Source: Methanobacterium sp. (lineage in GTDB: Archaea > Methanobacteriota > Methanobacteria > Methanobacteriales > Methanobacteriaceae). Taken from it: a DNA stretch of 57,608 bases. Under the pieces are notes generated by a model. It had not been told where the DNA came from, made no database searches, and worked only from the letters and a program-made list of their open reading frames with translations. Both the position numbers and the translations under genes were made by a program. The stretch is from assembly GCA_021372715.1 (NCBI GenBank), contig JAJFTX010000194.1:1-57608 (forward strand), read 5' to 3'. Shown here in pieces: positions 34,327 through 44,659 of this stretch (within the stretch, counting starts at the first letter, position 1; every line of letters begins with the position of its first letter).

Positions 34327-35109
34327 ATGCCTGAATTGCCTAGTGTTGAAATTTTTAAACGTTATTTTGATAGCACTTCCCTAAAACAGGAAATAGATGT
34401 TGTTGATATTATAAACCCTGAAATTCTTGCGGACGTGTCGGAAGTGGAATTAGAAGATAAACTACAGGGAAGAGAATTTATTGAAAGCCGTCGCTATGGA
34501 AAATATCTTTTTGTCCATCTTGATAATAATTATTCTCTTATTTTACATTTTGGAATGACTGGTTACCTTAAATATTTCAAAAAAATGGGTAGTTCTCATA
34601 TCAGATTGTTGATATGTTTTAAAAACGGTTTTAAACTGGCTTTTGATGATATGAGGAAATTTGGTAAGGTGGGGTTAACCAAAAATCAAGATCTGTTCAT
34701 TCGTGAGAAAAAGTTAGGACCAGATGCTTTAGAGATAGATTATCGAACATTTGAAAAATTATTCACCAGAAGAAAAGGCCTTATAAAACCACTTTTAATG
34801 AATCAGAATTTTATCGCTGGAATTGGCAATCTATATGCTGATGAAATATTATATCAAAGCAGTATTCATCCTCTAAGTAGAGCAAATAAGCTGGATAAGG
34901 AAAAACTGAAAGAAATATACGATAAAATGAAGATTGTTTTAAATAGAGCAATAGAATATCAGGATAAACCTTACAGTTTACCAATGACATTTTTACTACC
35001 CCATCGTCATCCTAATGGAGAATGTCCCCAAGGAGGGCCTCTGGAAATTATTAAGATAGCTGGCCGGACCACCTATTTCTGTCCGGAACATCAGGAATTT
35101 ATTAGCTGA
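34327..35109 (+). CDS. mutM: Formamidopyrimidine-DNA glycosylase (Fpg/Nei family)
   Basis: 260 residues. It begins MPELPSVE, so after Met removal Pro1 and Glu2 are the catalytic pair; the canonical EVE is SVE here. RRYGKYLFVHL and FGMTGYLKYF follow, then the helix-two-turn-helix NQNFIAGIGNLYADEILYQ. The C-terminal zinc finger is altered (CPQGG and CPEHQ instead of CPxCG and CPxCQ), with HRHP just before. It excises oxidised purines. GAGG precedes this ATG, while an ATG five codons earlier would bury the catalytic Pro. Confidence 0.9.
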   Translation: MPELPSVEIFKRYFDSTSLKQEIDVVDIINPEILADVSEVELEDKLQGREFIESRRYGKYLFVHLDNNYSLILHFGMTGYLKYFKKMGSSHIRLLICFKNGFKLAFDDMRKFGKVGLTKNQDLFIREKKLGPDALEIDYRTFEKLFTRRKGLIKPLLMNQNFIAGIGNLYADEILYQSSIHPLSRANKLDKEKLKEIYDKMKIVLNRAIEYQDKPYSLPMTFLLPHRHPNGECPQGGPLEIIKIAGRTTYFCPEHQEFIS

Positions 35110-35274
35110 ATAATTTGTAAAGATTATCTTCACAAAAAATTAACCTTTCATCTCATATTATCACTAAAAATGAGTAAAAAAGAAAATTTATTTAGTAATA
35201 TTTAAATATATAGTTTATAGAGTTATTTTTTACATAATAACACTTTAAATTAAAATAATTTTGGAGGTGGAAAA

Positions 35275-36816
35275 ATTAAAAATAAATCATTAATCCTGAT
35301 CGTGTTATTTATAACATTAACCTTATCATCAATCCAATGCACCTTTGCAGTTGAAAGTTCGTCCAGTATCAGTTTCACCAGCACCCAGATAAACACAGCC
35401 TCATCCACGGTTAAAAGCTACGTTGAAACCAACCATGAATTACCAGAATACGTTACCATCAATAACAATCAAGTAAACATGCCCCAATTTTTAGACCTGA
35501 TGGTTACCAATCTCAAGAACATCAACAGCGGAACCAAACCCTCAGTAAACCTTGAAACAGTGAATGAACCAATCAGCACCACAGATAATTTCAAAGCTGG
35601 TAGTTTAACCAAATCGGAGTATATAACCTTATCACAAAGTATAGGAAACACCATAGACTCCACTGGAAAAGCACCAGGTAGCATTACCTGTTCATTAGGG
35701 ACCATGGGCTTCGACAATCTAGTATATAACTTCAGTAAAATTCTGGCCTTCTACTCTACCAACAATCGATTACCCAATTACGTTAGTGTCAGTACATCCG
35801 CCATTATAAAAGAAGATCCAGTTGATCCAGTAACACAGACATCATTTACCAATGCCCAGATAAACACTGCAGCAAACAGTTTAAAAAGTTACATATCCAC
35901 TAATAATATATTACCCAATTACGTTACCATTGCCAACACACAAATAAGCGTGGCCCAATTTCTGCAATTAATGGTCATCAACCTGATTAACCTAAACAGT
36001 GGCACCAAACCATCAGTGAACCTTCAAACAGTGAGCAACCCATCCAGCAGCACAGAAAACATTAAGATAGGAAACATCGCTAAATCCGAATATATAAGCT
36101 TGGCCCTGAGCATTAAAAACACTATAAACTCAGCTGGAAAGGCACCCGGTAGCATATCCTGCTCTCTTGGAACCATAAGCTACGAAAATCTGGTTTACAG
36201 TTTCAGTAAAATACTGGCCTATCAAATGACCAACAATCGACTACCCAACTATGTAACTGTCAATCCCTGGCCCAGTACTCTGGGATGGATTTCCCTGTCA
36301 CATTACACCTATCACCATCAAACCACTGACTACACCTGCGGCCCTTCATCACTGATGATGGCTCTTTCCTATTATAACTTTGTACAGGTAGGTGAAAGTT
36401 GGCTGGCTAAAGCTGCTAGTTCAAATTCCAACACAGGTACATCGCAAAGCGGTATGATCACAGCAGTGAATGCAGTGAATGCCGCATATGGCACAAATTT
36501 CTCCTTATCCATGGAAAAATTCACCGGATGGAACGTTATTGCCAACTATTTAGCCCAGGGAATACCTGTTATAGCTAGAGTGCACTCCTGGATAGATACC
36601 TATGGAACTCATTATGTACTCATAACCGGTATTAACCTTCAAACTGGAATGATTCGTCTGGGTGACTCATCCTATAATGGTAAAGGCACATTTTCAGTGA
36701 ATGATGTGGGAGTCGCAGTACATGAGGTAACTTTAAGCGAATTCCAGAACAGAATACAATGGATGTTAGATAATGGTAAAGCAACAAGCCCTATAATGCC
36801 ATTATTTAATAATTAG
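35275..36816 (+). CDS. Secreted pseudomurein-binding cysteine peptidase (C39-like)
   Basis: 513 residues from an ATT start. Residues 1-25 are a signal peptide (MKNKSLILIVLFI, cut after FA). Residues 33-173 and 188-329 are two long repeats, each made of two pseudomurein-binding-type units (TQINTAASTVKSY and KSEYITLSQSI halves, each ending near LPNYV). Residues 340-513 are a papain-like peptidase with Cys355 (YTCGPSSLMMAL), His447 (GTHYVLITG) and Asp464 (RLGDSSYNG). It probably anchors to the cell wall and cleaves its peptide cross-links. GGAGGTGG lies five bases before the ATT. Canonical starts further in would destroy the signal peptide. Confidence 0.85.
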   Translation: MKNKSLILIVLFITLTLSSIQCTFAVESSSSISFTSTQINTASSTVKSYVETNHELPEYVTINNNQVNMPQFLDLMVTNLKNINSGTKPSVNLETVNEPISTTDNFKAGSLTKSEYITLSQSIGNTIDSTGKAPGSITCSLGTMGFDNLVYNFSKILAFYSTNNRLPNYVSVSTSAIIKEDPVDPVTQTSFTNAQINTAANSLKSYISTNNILPNYVTIANTQISVAQFLQLMVINLINLNSGTKPSVNLQTVSNPSSSTENIKIGNIAKSEYISLALSIKNTINSAGKAPGSISCSLGTISYENLVYSFSKILAYQMTNNRLPNYVTVNPWPSTLGWISLSHYTYHHQTTDYTCGPSSLMMALSYYNFVQVGESWLAKAASSNSNTGTSQSGMITAVNAVNAAYGTNFSLSMEKFTGWNVIANYLAQGIPVIARVHSWIDTYGTHYVLITGINLQTGMIRLGDSSYNGKGTFSVNDVGVAVHEVTLSEFQNRIQWMLDNGKATSPIMPLFNN

Positions 36817-36854
36817 AGAGTTAAATATGGCTCTCTAATATTATTTATTTTTTT
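36814..36854 (+). terminator. Hairpin terminator after the cysteine peptidase gene
   Basis: A perfect 7-bp stem TAGAGAG (36814-36820) / CTCTCTA (36831-36837) with a 10-base loop begins at the stop codon itself and is followed by a T-run (36848-36854). Confidence 0.6.
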
Positions 36855-36945
36855 ACATGAATTGAATAGAAAAACTTATAATAAATCTCATTATTAATTT
36901 TATCAAGGATTGGAAGAATACTAATAATAAAGGAAAGATGATATC

Positions 36946-37086
36946 ATGGATAAAAGAATAATCTTAGTGATAGTATTAGTCTTGTTGATTTTAATTGCAA
37001 TTTATTTGTTTATGGGCTCTTCTACACCACCAAATCTCACACCTTCCAATACGGTACATCCCAATGTTAGTGGAATTCAAGTATGA
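36946..37086 (+). CDS. Small single-span membrane or secreted protein, 46 aa
   Basis: A 46-residue protein: MDKR, one hydrophobic helix (about residues 5-23) and a Pro/Thr/Asn-rich tail of 22 residues (STPPNLTPSNT to SGIQV). The helix is long enough to be an uncleaved anchor with the tail outside. GATGAT lies just before the ATG. No family recognised; its place downstream of the cell-wall peptidase hints at a surface role, which is a guess. Confidence 0.55.
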   Translation: MDKRIILVIVLVLLILIAIYLFMGSSTPPNLTPSNTVHPNVSGIQV

Positions 37087-37176
37087 TTAGAGTGATGTAT
37101 TAAAATAAAAAAGGAATAAAATTTTTTTGATTGAAATATAAGGACTTATTTAATTAAAAAAAATTAATTAAGCTTT

Positions 37177-38061
37177 TTACCAGCCACGGGTCTGTAATCT
37201 CTCAGATTCCGGGATTTCAGCCATGTCCAAACCAGGCATAGCCTTACCCAAATCTTTAGATACTTCAGCCAGAACTTCAGCGTCATCATAGTGTGCAGTG
37301 GCTTCAACAATGGCTTTAGCTATGAGTTCTGGATTTTCTGATTTGAATATTCCAGAACCTACAAATACACCATCAGATCCCAGCTGCATCATAAGTGCAG
37401 CATCTGCTGGTGTGGCAACTCCTCCTGCAGCGAAATTAACCACTGGTAATCTTTTTAATTTAGCAGTTTCTTTAACTAGTTCAAGTGGTGCTTCAATTTC
37501 CCTTGCTAAACTCCAGAACTCCTCTTCATCCTTATTCTGTAGTTCACGTATGCCTCCCATTATCATGCGCATATGACGAACTGCTTCCACGATATTACCT
37601 GTTCCTGCTTCGCCTTTAGTTCTGATCATAGCTGCTCCTTCATCTATACGGCGTAAAGCCTCTCCAAGATTACGGGCTCCGCATACAAAGGGTATGGTGA
37701 ATTTCTTTTTGTCAATATGATATTTTTCATCTGCAGGGGTTAGAACTTCACTTTCATCGATCATATCCACTCCCAGGGTTTCTAAAATCTGTGCTTCCAC
37801 AAAATGGCCTATTCTTACCTTGGCCATCACTGGAATGGAGACAGCTTCGATGATCTCCGTAACCTTCGCTGGATCCGCCATACGTGCTACACCACCAGAA
37901 GCTCTTATATCGGCCGGTACTTTTTCTAACGCCATAACTGAAACAGCCCCTGCGTTTTCAGCGATCTCAGCCTGTTCAGCGTTTACCACGTCCATTATGA
38001 CTCCGCCTTTGGTCATCTTGGCAAATCCTTTTTTTAAAATTTCCGTTCCATGTAGTACCAA
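37177..38061 (-). CDS. pdxS: Pyridoxal 5'-phosphate synthase lyase subunit PdxS
   Basis: About 294 residues. PdxS markers: GTEILKKGFAKMTKGGVIMDVVNAEQA at the start (GVIMDV strand with the first catalytic Asp), PADIRASGGVARMADP, AKVRIGHF (the ribose-binding lysine), ARNLGEALRR, GEAGTGNIVEAVRHMR and AAGGVATPADAALMMQLG. It is the PLP-making barrel that works with PdxT. Start placed at TTG 38061, which has GGAGG seven bases upstream and matches the usual N-terminus; the ATG five codons earlier overlaps that GGAGG. It is separated from pdxT by about 12 kb. Confidence 0.95.
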   Translation of the reverse strand: MVLHGTEILKKGFAKMTKGGVIMDVVNAEQAEIAENAGAVSVMALEKVPADIRASGGVARMADPAKVTEIIEAVSIPVMAKVRIGHFVEAQILETLGVDMIDESEVLTPADEKYHIDKKKFTIPFVCGARNLGEALRRIDEGAAMIRTKGEAGTGNIVEAVRHMRMIMGGIRELQNKDEEEFWSLAREIEAPLELVKETAKLKRLPVVNFAAGGVATPADAALMMQLGSDGVFVGSGIFKSENPELIAKAIVEATAHYDDAEVLAEVSKDLGKAMPGLDMAEIPESERLQTRGW

Positions 38062-38278
38062 ATCAAATTCCTCCATTAATCAAATTAAACTTAAATTAGA
38101 TTCATTATCAAAATTTTATTTAACTGTAATTTATCTAAAGAAAATGTGTTCATTAGATATTAGTTGAGTTTATCTTCTGGAATATTAAAAGTTTGTATTC
38201 AAATAATTTTTTATGTTATATTTATTTATTATTGAATACTTTTTAGAGACTTTAATCTAATTTCCATTTAATATTTTC

Positions 38279-38857
38279 TTATTTCGGCTCCAGATACCTT
38301 TCCGTGGTTTTCTGATAGGTCAGCCAGGAGAGGAAATAGGTGAAGAAGGTGATCACCATTACTGGAATTATCTGGTCTATAACAGCGGCTAGATTAGCTC
38401 CGAAATGGAGGAAAACTGCCAATATATAATATTGAAGAGCTTTATTTCTGGCTATTCCATATGCTATTAAGGAAGTACTTGCTGCATGGAAAAATAATCC
38501 AGGTAATCGAACATAGAATGGAGCTCCATATATCCCTACGTAGATTATGAACTCGGTTATTCCAAATCCTAATCCCACTAGAAATCCCAGAATAAACAGG
38601 TTACGTTCAGTCAATGAATAACGATAGAATAAGGGATAAGCTTTTGAAAATTCCTCAATAATGGGGGCTAAAATCACAATGGATATGACCTGGGTGTAAA
38701 TTAACGGTAGGAAATCGTAAAAACTCTGGCCTAAAGCACTTAAAAATAGTGTTATAGGTATGCTGACGATGATTCCTGATATTAAAAAGAATATTCTCTC
38801 TCGCCATCCTACATCATGTGGTTTGATCACTATAAGATGATTTCTCTGTTCTACCAT
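38279..38857 (-). CDS. PrsW-like intramembrane metalloprotease
   Basis: 192 residues with about seven hydrophobic segments. The family motif APIIEEFSKAYPLFYR (Glu-Glu) is followed by FGITEF, a His in GLFFHAAST and a His in FLHFGAN, the expected metal and catalytic residues of the PrsW/CPBP-type membrane proteases. Physiological substrate unknown. Start chosen at ATG 38857 after GTGATATC; an ATG twelve codons upstream exists but lacks a site. Confidence 0.75.
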   Translation of the reverse strand: MVEQRNHLIVIKPHDVGWRERIFFLISGIIVSIPITLFLSALGQSFYDFLPLIYTQVISIVILAPIIEEFSKAYPLFYRYSLTERNLFILGFLVGLGFGITEFIIYVGIYGAPFYVRLPGLFFHAASTSLIAYGIARNKALQYYILAVFLHFGANLAAVIDQIIPVMVITFFTYFLSWLTYQKTTERYLEPK

Positions 38858-39070
38858 GATATCACTAATTAAATTGTATTTTTTCGAGATCAATGATTTT
38901 ATTGTCTAGATAATCTGAAAAGATAATATTAACAGACTTTATTATTTATAGGTTTTCATTAAAAAAGTAAACACTAGTTTTTTTTAAATATTATTATTAT
39001 CCTAGAAACCCCTTTCCCCTCTTTATGGTCTTATTAGGGCACATATTCTCAAAATAAAATTATCTAATTA

Positions 39071-39559
39071 TTATCTCCATCTCTCTTCATAATCCCTTAT
39101 CCAGCATAACTCTTTGATTATAAAATCTCCGGGTCCTTTAGGATTATTCTCAATTTCCATTAACAGAGAATCTGATAAATGTTTTAATAAGTCTTCCCAT
39201 TCTTTAATATTAACATAGGCTTCTTTTTTAATTTTATAGATCTCAAATTCCAAAGATTCTAAAACCACATCCAGATCATGACCCTTTTTTAAACAAATAA
39301 TATGTCTATCTATAAGTGATGGTAAAACTTTCACAATCTTTATCTGGGCTAAAAGATAAGTTTCATAGGGATTGTTATATATATCTAATTCTAGATCTTT
39401 GAATTCACCTTCAACTTCGTATAAACCATCTTTATATCTAATAGATACCTTTGACTCTAAAAGAGATAGTTCTTCCATTAAACTGTTTTCTTTACTTTCC
39501 ACAGAGGATTTATATCTTTTTAATTTTTTTATTATCAAAGATCTTTCATTATCAACCAT
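39071..39559 (-). CDS. Hypothetical helical protein, 162 aa
   Basis: Mostly charged and helical with an early coiled-coil-like stretch (SLIIKKLKRYKSSVESKENSLMEELSLLESKV split by short strands), followed by NNPYETYLLAQIKIVKVLPSLIDRH and a C-terminal Trp-rich end (WEDLLKHL, CWIRDYEERWR). No recognised domain. Start at ATG 39559 with GGTTTGGAT upstream; a TTG two codons earlier is possible. It lies 50 bp before the DUF763 gene reading the same way in reverse order, so cotranscription from upstream is plausible. Confidence 0.6.
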   Translation of the reverse strand: MVDNERSLIIKKLKRYKSSVESKENSLMEELSLLESKVSIRYKDGLYEVEGEFKDLELDIYNNPYETYLLAQIKIVKVLPSLIDRHIICLKKGHDLDVVLESLEFEIYKIKKEAYVNIKEWEDLLKHLSDSLLMEIENNPKGPGDFIIKELCWIRDYEERWR

Positions 39560-39609
39560 ATCCAAACCCAGATGATGAATTTTTTAAAAAAATTTCTTTT
39601 TATTTAAAC

Positions 39610-40737
39610 TCATTCATTAATCAAAACTTCTAATCTTTTTATTGCATTATATTTATCTCTTTCATCCATTTTAGCTGTTTCTAAAGATTCTTTAAGTGTA
39701 TTTATTGAATGATCATAGACTTCACGATTAACTGGATATGGATATCCATCTTTTCCACCATGGGTGAAACTATACTTCACCGGATCTTTCCAGCTTGCCG
39801 GGGATCCATACACTAAATCAGATATCAAAGCTAATGCTCTTATCTTTTTTGGCCCCATACCTTCCAATGAAATCATTTCCTCAAAATTAGATGGTTGCAA
39901 TTCATAGGCTCGTTTTAAAACCTCAAATTCTCTATCTGAAAGATCCATATCCAGTACTGGATGGTGTCGAGGCATTTTAAATTCAGTGACATATTGATCC
40001 AGTTTGGTCTGCGATTCGCTGATTAAAGGCGTTTTATCTTTAAAATATTTTTTTAAATGCTCGGGATTATCACATAAAATATCAACACTTATTTTTCGAC
40101 TCTCTCCACTTTCCTGTGCTGTCATATCCAGTGCTTCTGTTTCTTTTTTATCACAACATATTCCCTGATGGGGTTCCTCTATAAACTCCTTTATATTCTC
40201 TGAGAGCCAGTGGTATCTGCGGGCGTATCTGCTTTCTTCGTTCATTCCCTGCTGAATTATAGCCCAATTTCCCTTCTCATTTAAGAGGAATGAATGATGG
40301 TAAAGCTGATAACCGTCCTGGATGCATGAATTGTCTATCTTTGCGGATATCTTACTGGAATAAATCAGCTGTTCAATTTTATTAGGTGATAATGAAAATA
40401 TATCACCTGCTTTTTCTATATCCACTGGTGTTTTTCTGGATGCACGGCCTTTACCACCAGCCACGATTATGCCATGCTCTTCAGGGTCAATTGCCATCTT
40501 CATAGCTCCGCAGGTGGTAGTCGTAGTTCCGGAGGAGTGCCAGTCAAATCCAATAACACATGACAAAGCCTGGAACCAGTATGGGTCTGAGATGCGTCTT
40601 AAAAATTCATTAGTATCATATTCATAGATTATGGTATCTGTTACGCTCCTGGTTAGTTTAACCATCCTTTGGAATAACCATTTGGGAGCGTGTCCACCAT
40701 GTAATGGTAGGTTGACCACTCCTCTACGAGATTGCAT
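39610..40737 (-). CDS. DUF763 family protein
   Basis: 375 residues. The N-terminus RRGVVNLPLHGGHAPKWLFQRM and the segment SDPYWFQALSCVIGFDWHSSGTTTTTCGAMK are diagnostic of the archaeal DUF763 family. A helix-hairpin-helix-like element MISLEGMGPKKIRALALIS is followed by SPASWKDPVKYSFTHGGKDG. The HhH motif suggests DNA contact, but the function is unknown. GAGGTAAAAG precedes the ATG. It is 30 bp downstream of the fusion glycosyltransferase gene, likely the same transcript. Confidence 0.9.
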   Translation of the reverse strand: MQSRRGVVNLPLHGGHAPKWLFQRMVKLTRSVTDTIIYEYDTNEFLRRISDPYWFQALSCVIGFDWHSSGTTTTTCGAMKMAIDPEEHGIIVAGGKGRASRKTPVDIEKAGDIFSLSPNKIEQLIYSSKISAKIDNSCIQDGYQLYHHSFLLNEKGNWAIIQQGMNEESRYARRYHWLSENIKEFIEEPHQGICCDKKETEALDMTAQESGESRKISVDILCDNPEHLKKYFKDKTPLISESQTKLDQYVTEFKMPRHHPVLDMDLSDREFEVLKRAYELQPSNFEEMISLEGMGPKKIRALALISDLVYGSPASWKDPVKYSFTHGGKDGYPYPVNREVYDHSINTLKESLETAKMDERDKYNAIKRLEVLINE

Positions 40738-40767
40738 CTTTTACCTCTAATATTTATTCTTATAGTC

Positions 40768-42522
<1,755 letters not shown>

Positions 42523-42632
42523 ATCTATTTTTCACCAAAATAAATGATAGTCACTTTACTTTATATGATCATCTCTTTGAAAACTTGATTTTATTTAAAT
42601 TTTTTAAAGTATATGAAATTTGATGTTATTTT

Positions 42633-43640
42633 TCAAAAGTATGAATAGAAGTTCCAGGTGATAAAAAAGCCATCAGCTTTACCCTTAATAGTATTAAAAA
42701 GGTTTATTAATGTTTCTCTATCATTATGGGTTGATTTTAACCGGATTATGGTATCGTTCTGGTTATTGGTGGTTGAAATATTATAGGCACTCCAATCTAT
42801 GGGTTCCGTCTGATTTATTAAAGTAATTTGATGGTAATTAGAGTTTGAACCGGCTATTTCACAGGAAAGACCAGCTAATATTAATATTAGAACTATTAAG
42901 GTCGGTTTTAATAAATTCTTCATCGAAAATGGTTTTTTAATAAAATACATTCCTAATAACCCGGCGAATCCAATAATGGCAGGATTTGAAAATAACCCAC
43001 CATCCATCATGCCTATCAATGATAATGAAGCTGCAAAGGCTATTATGACTTTATAATGATCCATTCGTTTATCCATTGAAATTAAACTGGTGAGATATAC
43101 CAGTGGCAAGGTCAATACTATAATATATGCAAGTGGTGCTACATATCTGGAAAGAGAATCCGCAGTATGGATATTAGAAGGTAATGAAGTTCCTATAATG
43201 CTTATAAGGGAAGCTAGAGCAGATTTGAATATGTGGCTGTGGATGATGCTGGTGGAGCTGACATCTGGATTCAAGGATACGAATACTGTAAAGAATGACA
43301 CTCCAAAGTATAGTCTCAACCATATCTCCATAAGAATACCCATAGCATAAGTGAATAAAATAATGATCAGGGCATACTTTAAATATCTTCGACTATCCCA
43401 TATGTCCATAGAAGCAAATCTACTGCTAATTTTACTAGAAGTGATGAACATATTTAAAATCAGCATACTCCCCATAAAAATCAGCAATAAAACCGCTTTA
43501 CCTTCCGATGAACCTAAAAGCAAAGGATAAAAAAGTGATGTTGTAAATGAATAGACGAGGTCTACCTTATAAATAAGGACTCCTATCAAAATCAATAAGA
43601 TTCCAATAACTGTAATACGATTCAGATACCATCTATCCAA
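42633..43640 (-). CDS. Polytopic membrane protein of unknown function, about 335 aa
   Basis: About eight hydrophobic segments (first one around residues 9-26), then an extracytoplasmic C-terminal domain of about 80 residues (NSNYHQITLINQTEP to FFITWNFYSYF). The Ser/His/Asn-rich loop SSTSIIHSHIFKSALAS sits in the middle. No family recognised. The start is placed at TTG 43640, four bases after GGTGAT; an in-frame GTG three codons upstream overlaps that site. It lies between the glycosyltransferase and nadA, 32 bp after nadA. Confidence 0.6.
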   Translation of the reverse strand: MDRWYLNRITVIGILLILIGVLIYKVDLVYSFTTSLFYPLLLGSSEGKAVLLLIFMGSMLILNMFITSSKISSRFASMDIWDSRRYLKYALIIILFTYAMGILMEIWLRLYFGVSFFTVFVSLNPDVSSTSIIHSHIFKSALASLISIIGTSLPSNIHTADSLSRYVAPLAYIIVLTLPLVYLTSLISMDKRMDHYKVIIAFAASLSLIGMMDGGLFSNPAIIGFAGLLGMYFIKKPFSMKNLLKPTLIVLILILAGLSCEIAGSNSNYHQITLINQTEPIDWSAYNISTTNNQNDTIIRLKSTHNDRETLINLFNTIKGKADGFFITWNFYSYF

Positions 43641-43681
43641 AGTTATCACCGCTGAATTAAAAAATTAATATATTAAAAGAT

Positions 43682-44596
43682 TCATGAAACCTCAAGCATT
43701 CTCTCCACGGCTTTTCTAGATTTATCAGCTATATCCTTATCTACAGTAACTGGATATTCCTCATTTAAAAGAGAGTTTTTAATCTTTTCCAGAGTATGAA
43801 GTTTCATATTCTCACAGATTGCCTCGCTAAGAAGAGGTAATATTGTTTTATCCGGATTCTCCCTTCTTAACCGGGTTACCATATCAATTTCAGTACCTAT
43901 TATAAAGGTTTGACAATCTGAATGGGCTACGTAACTTATCATTCCACCAGTACTAAGTACTTCATCTGCTTCATCTTGCAACTCTACATCACATTCTGGA
44001 TGGACTAGCAAAACTGCATCAGGATACTTCTCCTTCATAAAATAAATATCTCCAGTATGGAACATTTTATGAACATAGCAATGTCCTTCTTCTGGTATGG
44101 GTATTATCTCCTTATCCACCTGTCTGGAAACATAACTTGCCAGATTCATATCAGGACCAAAAAGTATCTGATCTTCTGTAAGACTTTCCACCACTGCAAC
44201 TGCATTGGATGATGTGCAGAGTATATCAGCTTCTGCTTTAGCTTCCGCTAAGGTGTTTACATAAAGGACTACTGCAGCTTCAGGATATCTAGCTCTGGCT
44301 TTTTTTATTTCCTCTGCAGGAAGCATATGGGCCATGGGGCATTCTGCTTCTCTTTCCGGTAATATTATTTTTTTATCAGGATTGAGAATAGCAGCGGTTT
44401 CAGCCATAAAATCCACTCCACAAAAAACGATCAGATCAGAATCAGTGATCTGGGACGCTTTTATGCATAACTCTAAAGAATCACCGATGAAATCTGCTAT
44501 CTCCTGAATATCCCCTATTTGGTAGTTATGAGCCAGTATGATGGCGTTTTTTTCTTCTTTAAGTTTTAAAATGTCCTTCTGTAAATTATTTAACAT
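43682..44596 (-). CDS. nadA: Quinolinate synthase NadA
   Basis: 304 residues, typical for archaeal NadA. Motifs: LKEEKNAIILAHNYQIGDIQEIAD, SDLIVFCGVDFMAE (first cluster Cys), MAHMLPAEEI, CTSSNAV with the second Cys, EGHCYVHKMFH, VLLVHPECD and the third Cys in LLSEAICENMKLHTLEKI. It condenses iminoaspartate and DHAP to quinolinate for NAD synthesis, using a 4Fe-4S cluster with one open site. nadB/nadX and nadC are not in this window. AAGGCGATTATA precedes the ATG. Confidence 0.96.
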   Translation of the reverse strand: MLNNLQKDILKLKEEKNAIILAHNYQIGDIQEIADFIGDSLELCIKASQITDSDLIVFCGVDFMAETAAILNPDKKIILPEREAECPMAHMLPAEEIKKARARYPEAAVVLYVNTLAEAKAEADILCTSSNAVAVVESLTEDQILFGPDMNLASYVSRQVDKEIIPIPEEGHCYVHKMFHTGDIYFMKEKYPDAVLLVHPECDVELQDEADEVLSTGGMISYVAHSDCQTFIIGTEIDMVTRLRRENPDKTILPLLSEAICENMKLHTLEKIKNSLLNEEYPVTVDKDIADKSRKAVERMLEVS

Positions 44597-44659
44597 TATA
44601 ATCGCCTTAAAATCATTATTAGTGCTTTAATATTTATCAATTTAATTACATAAAAATAA

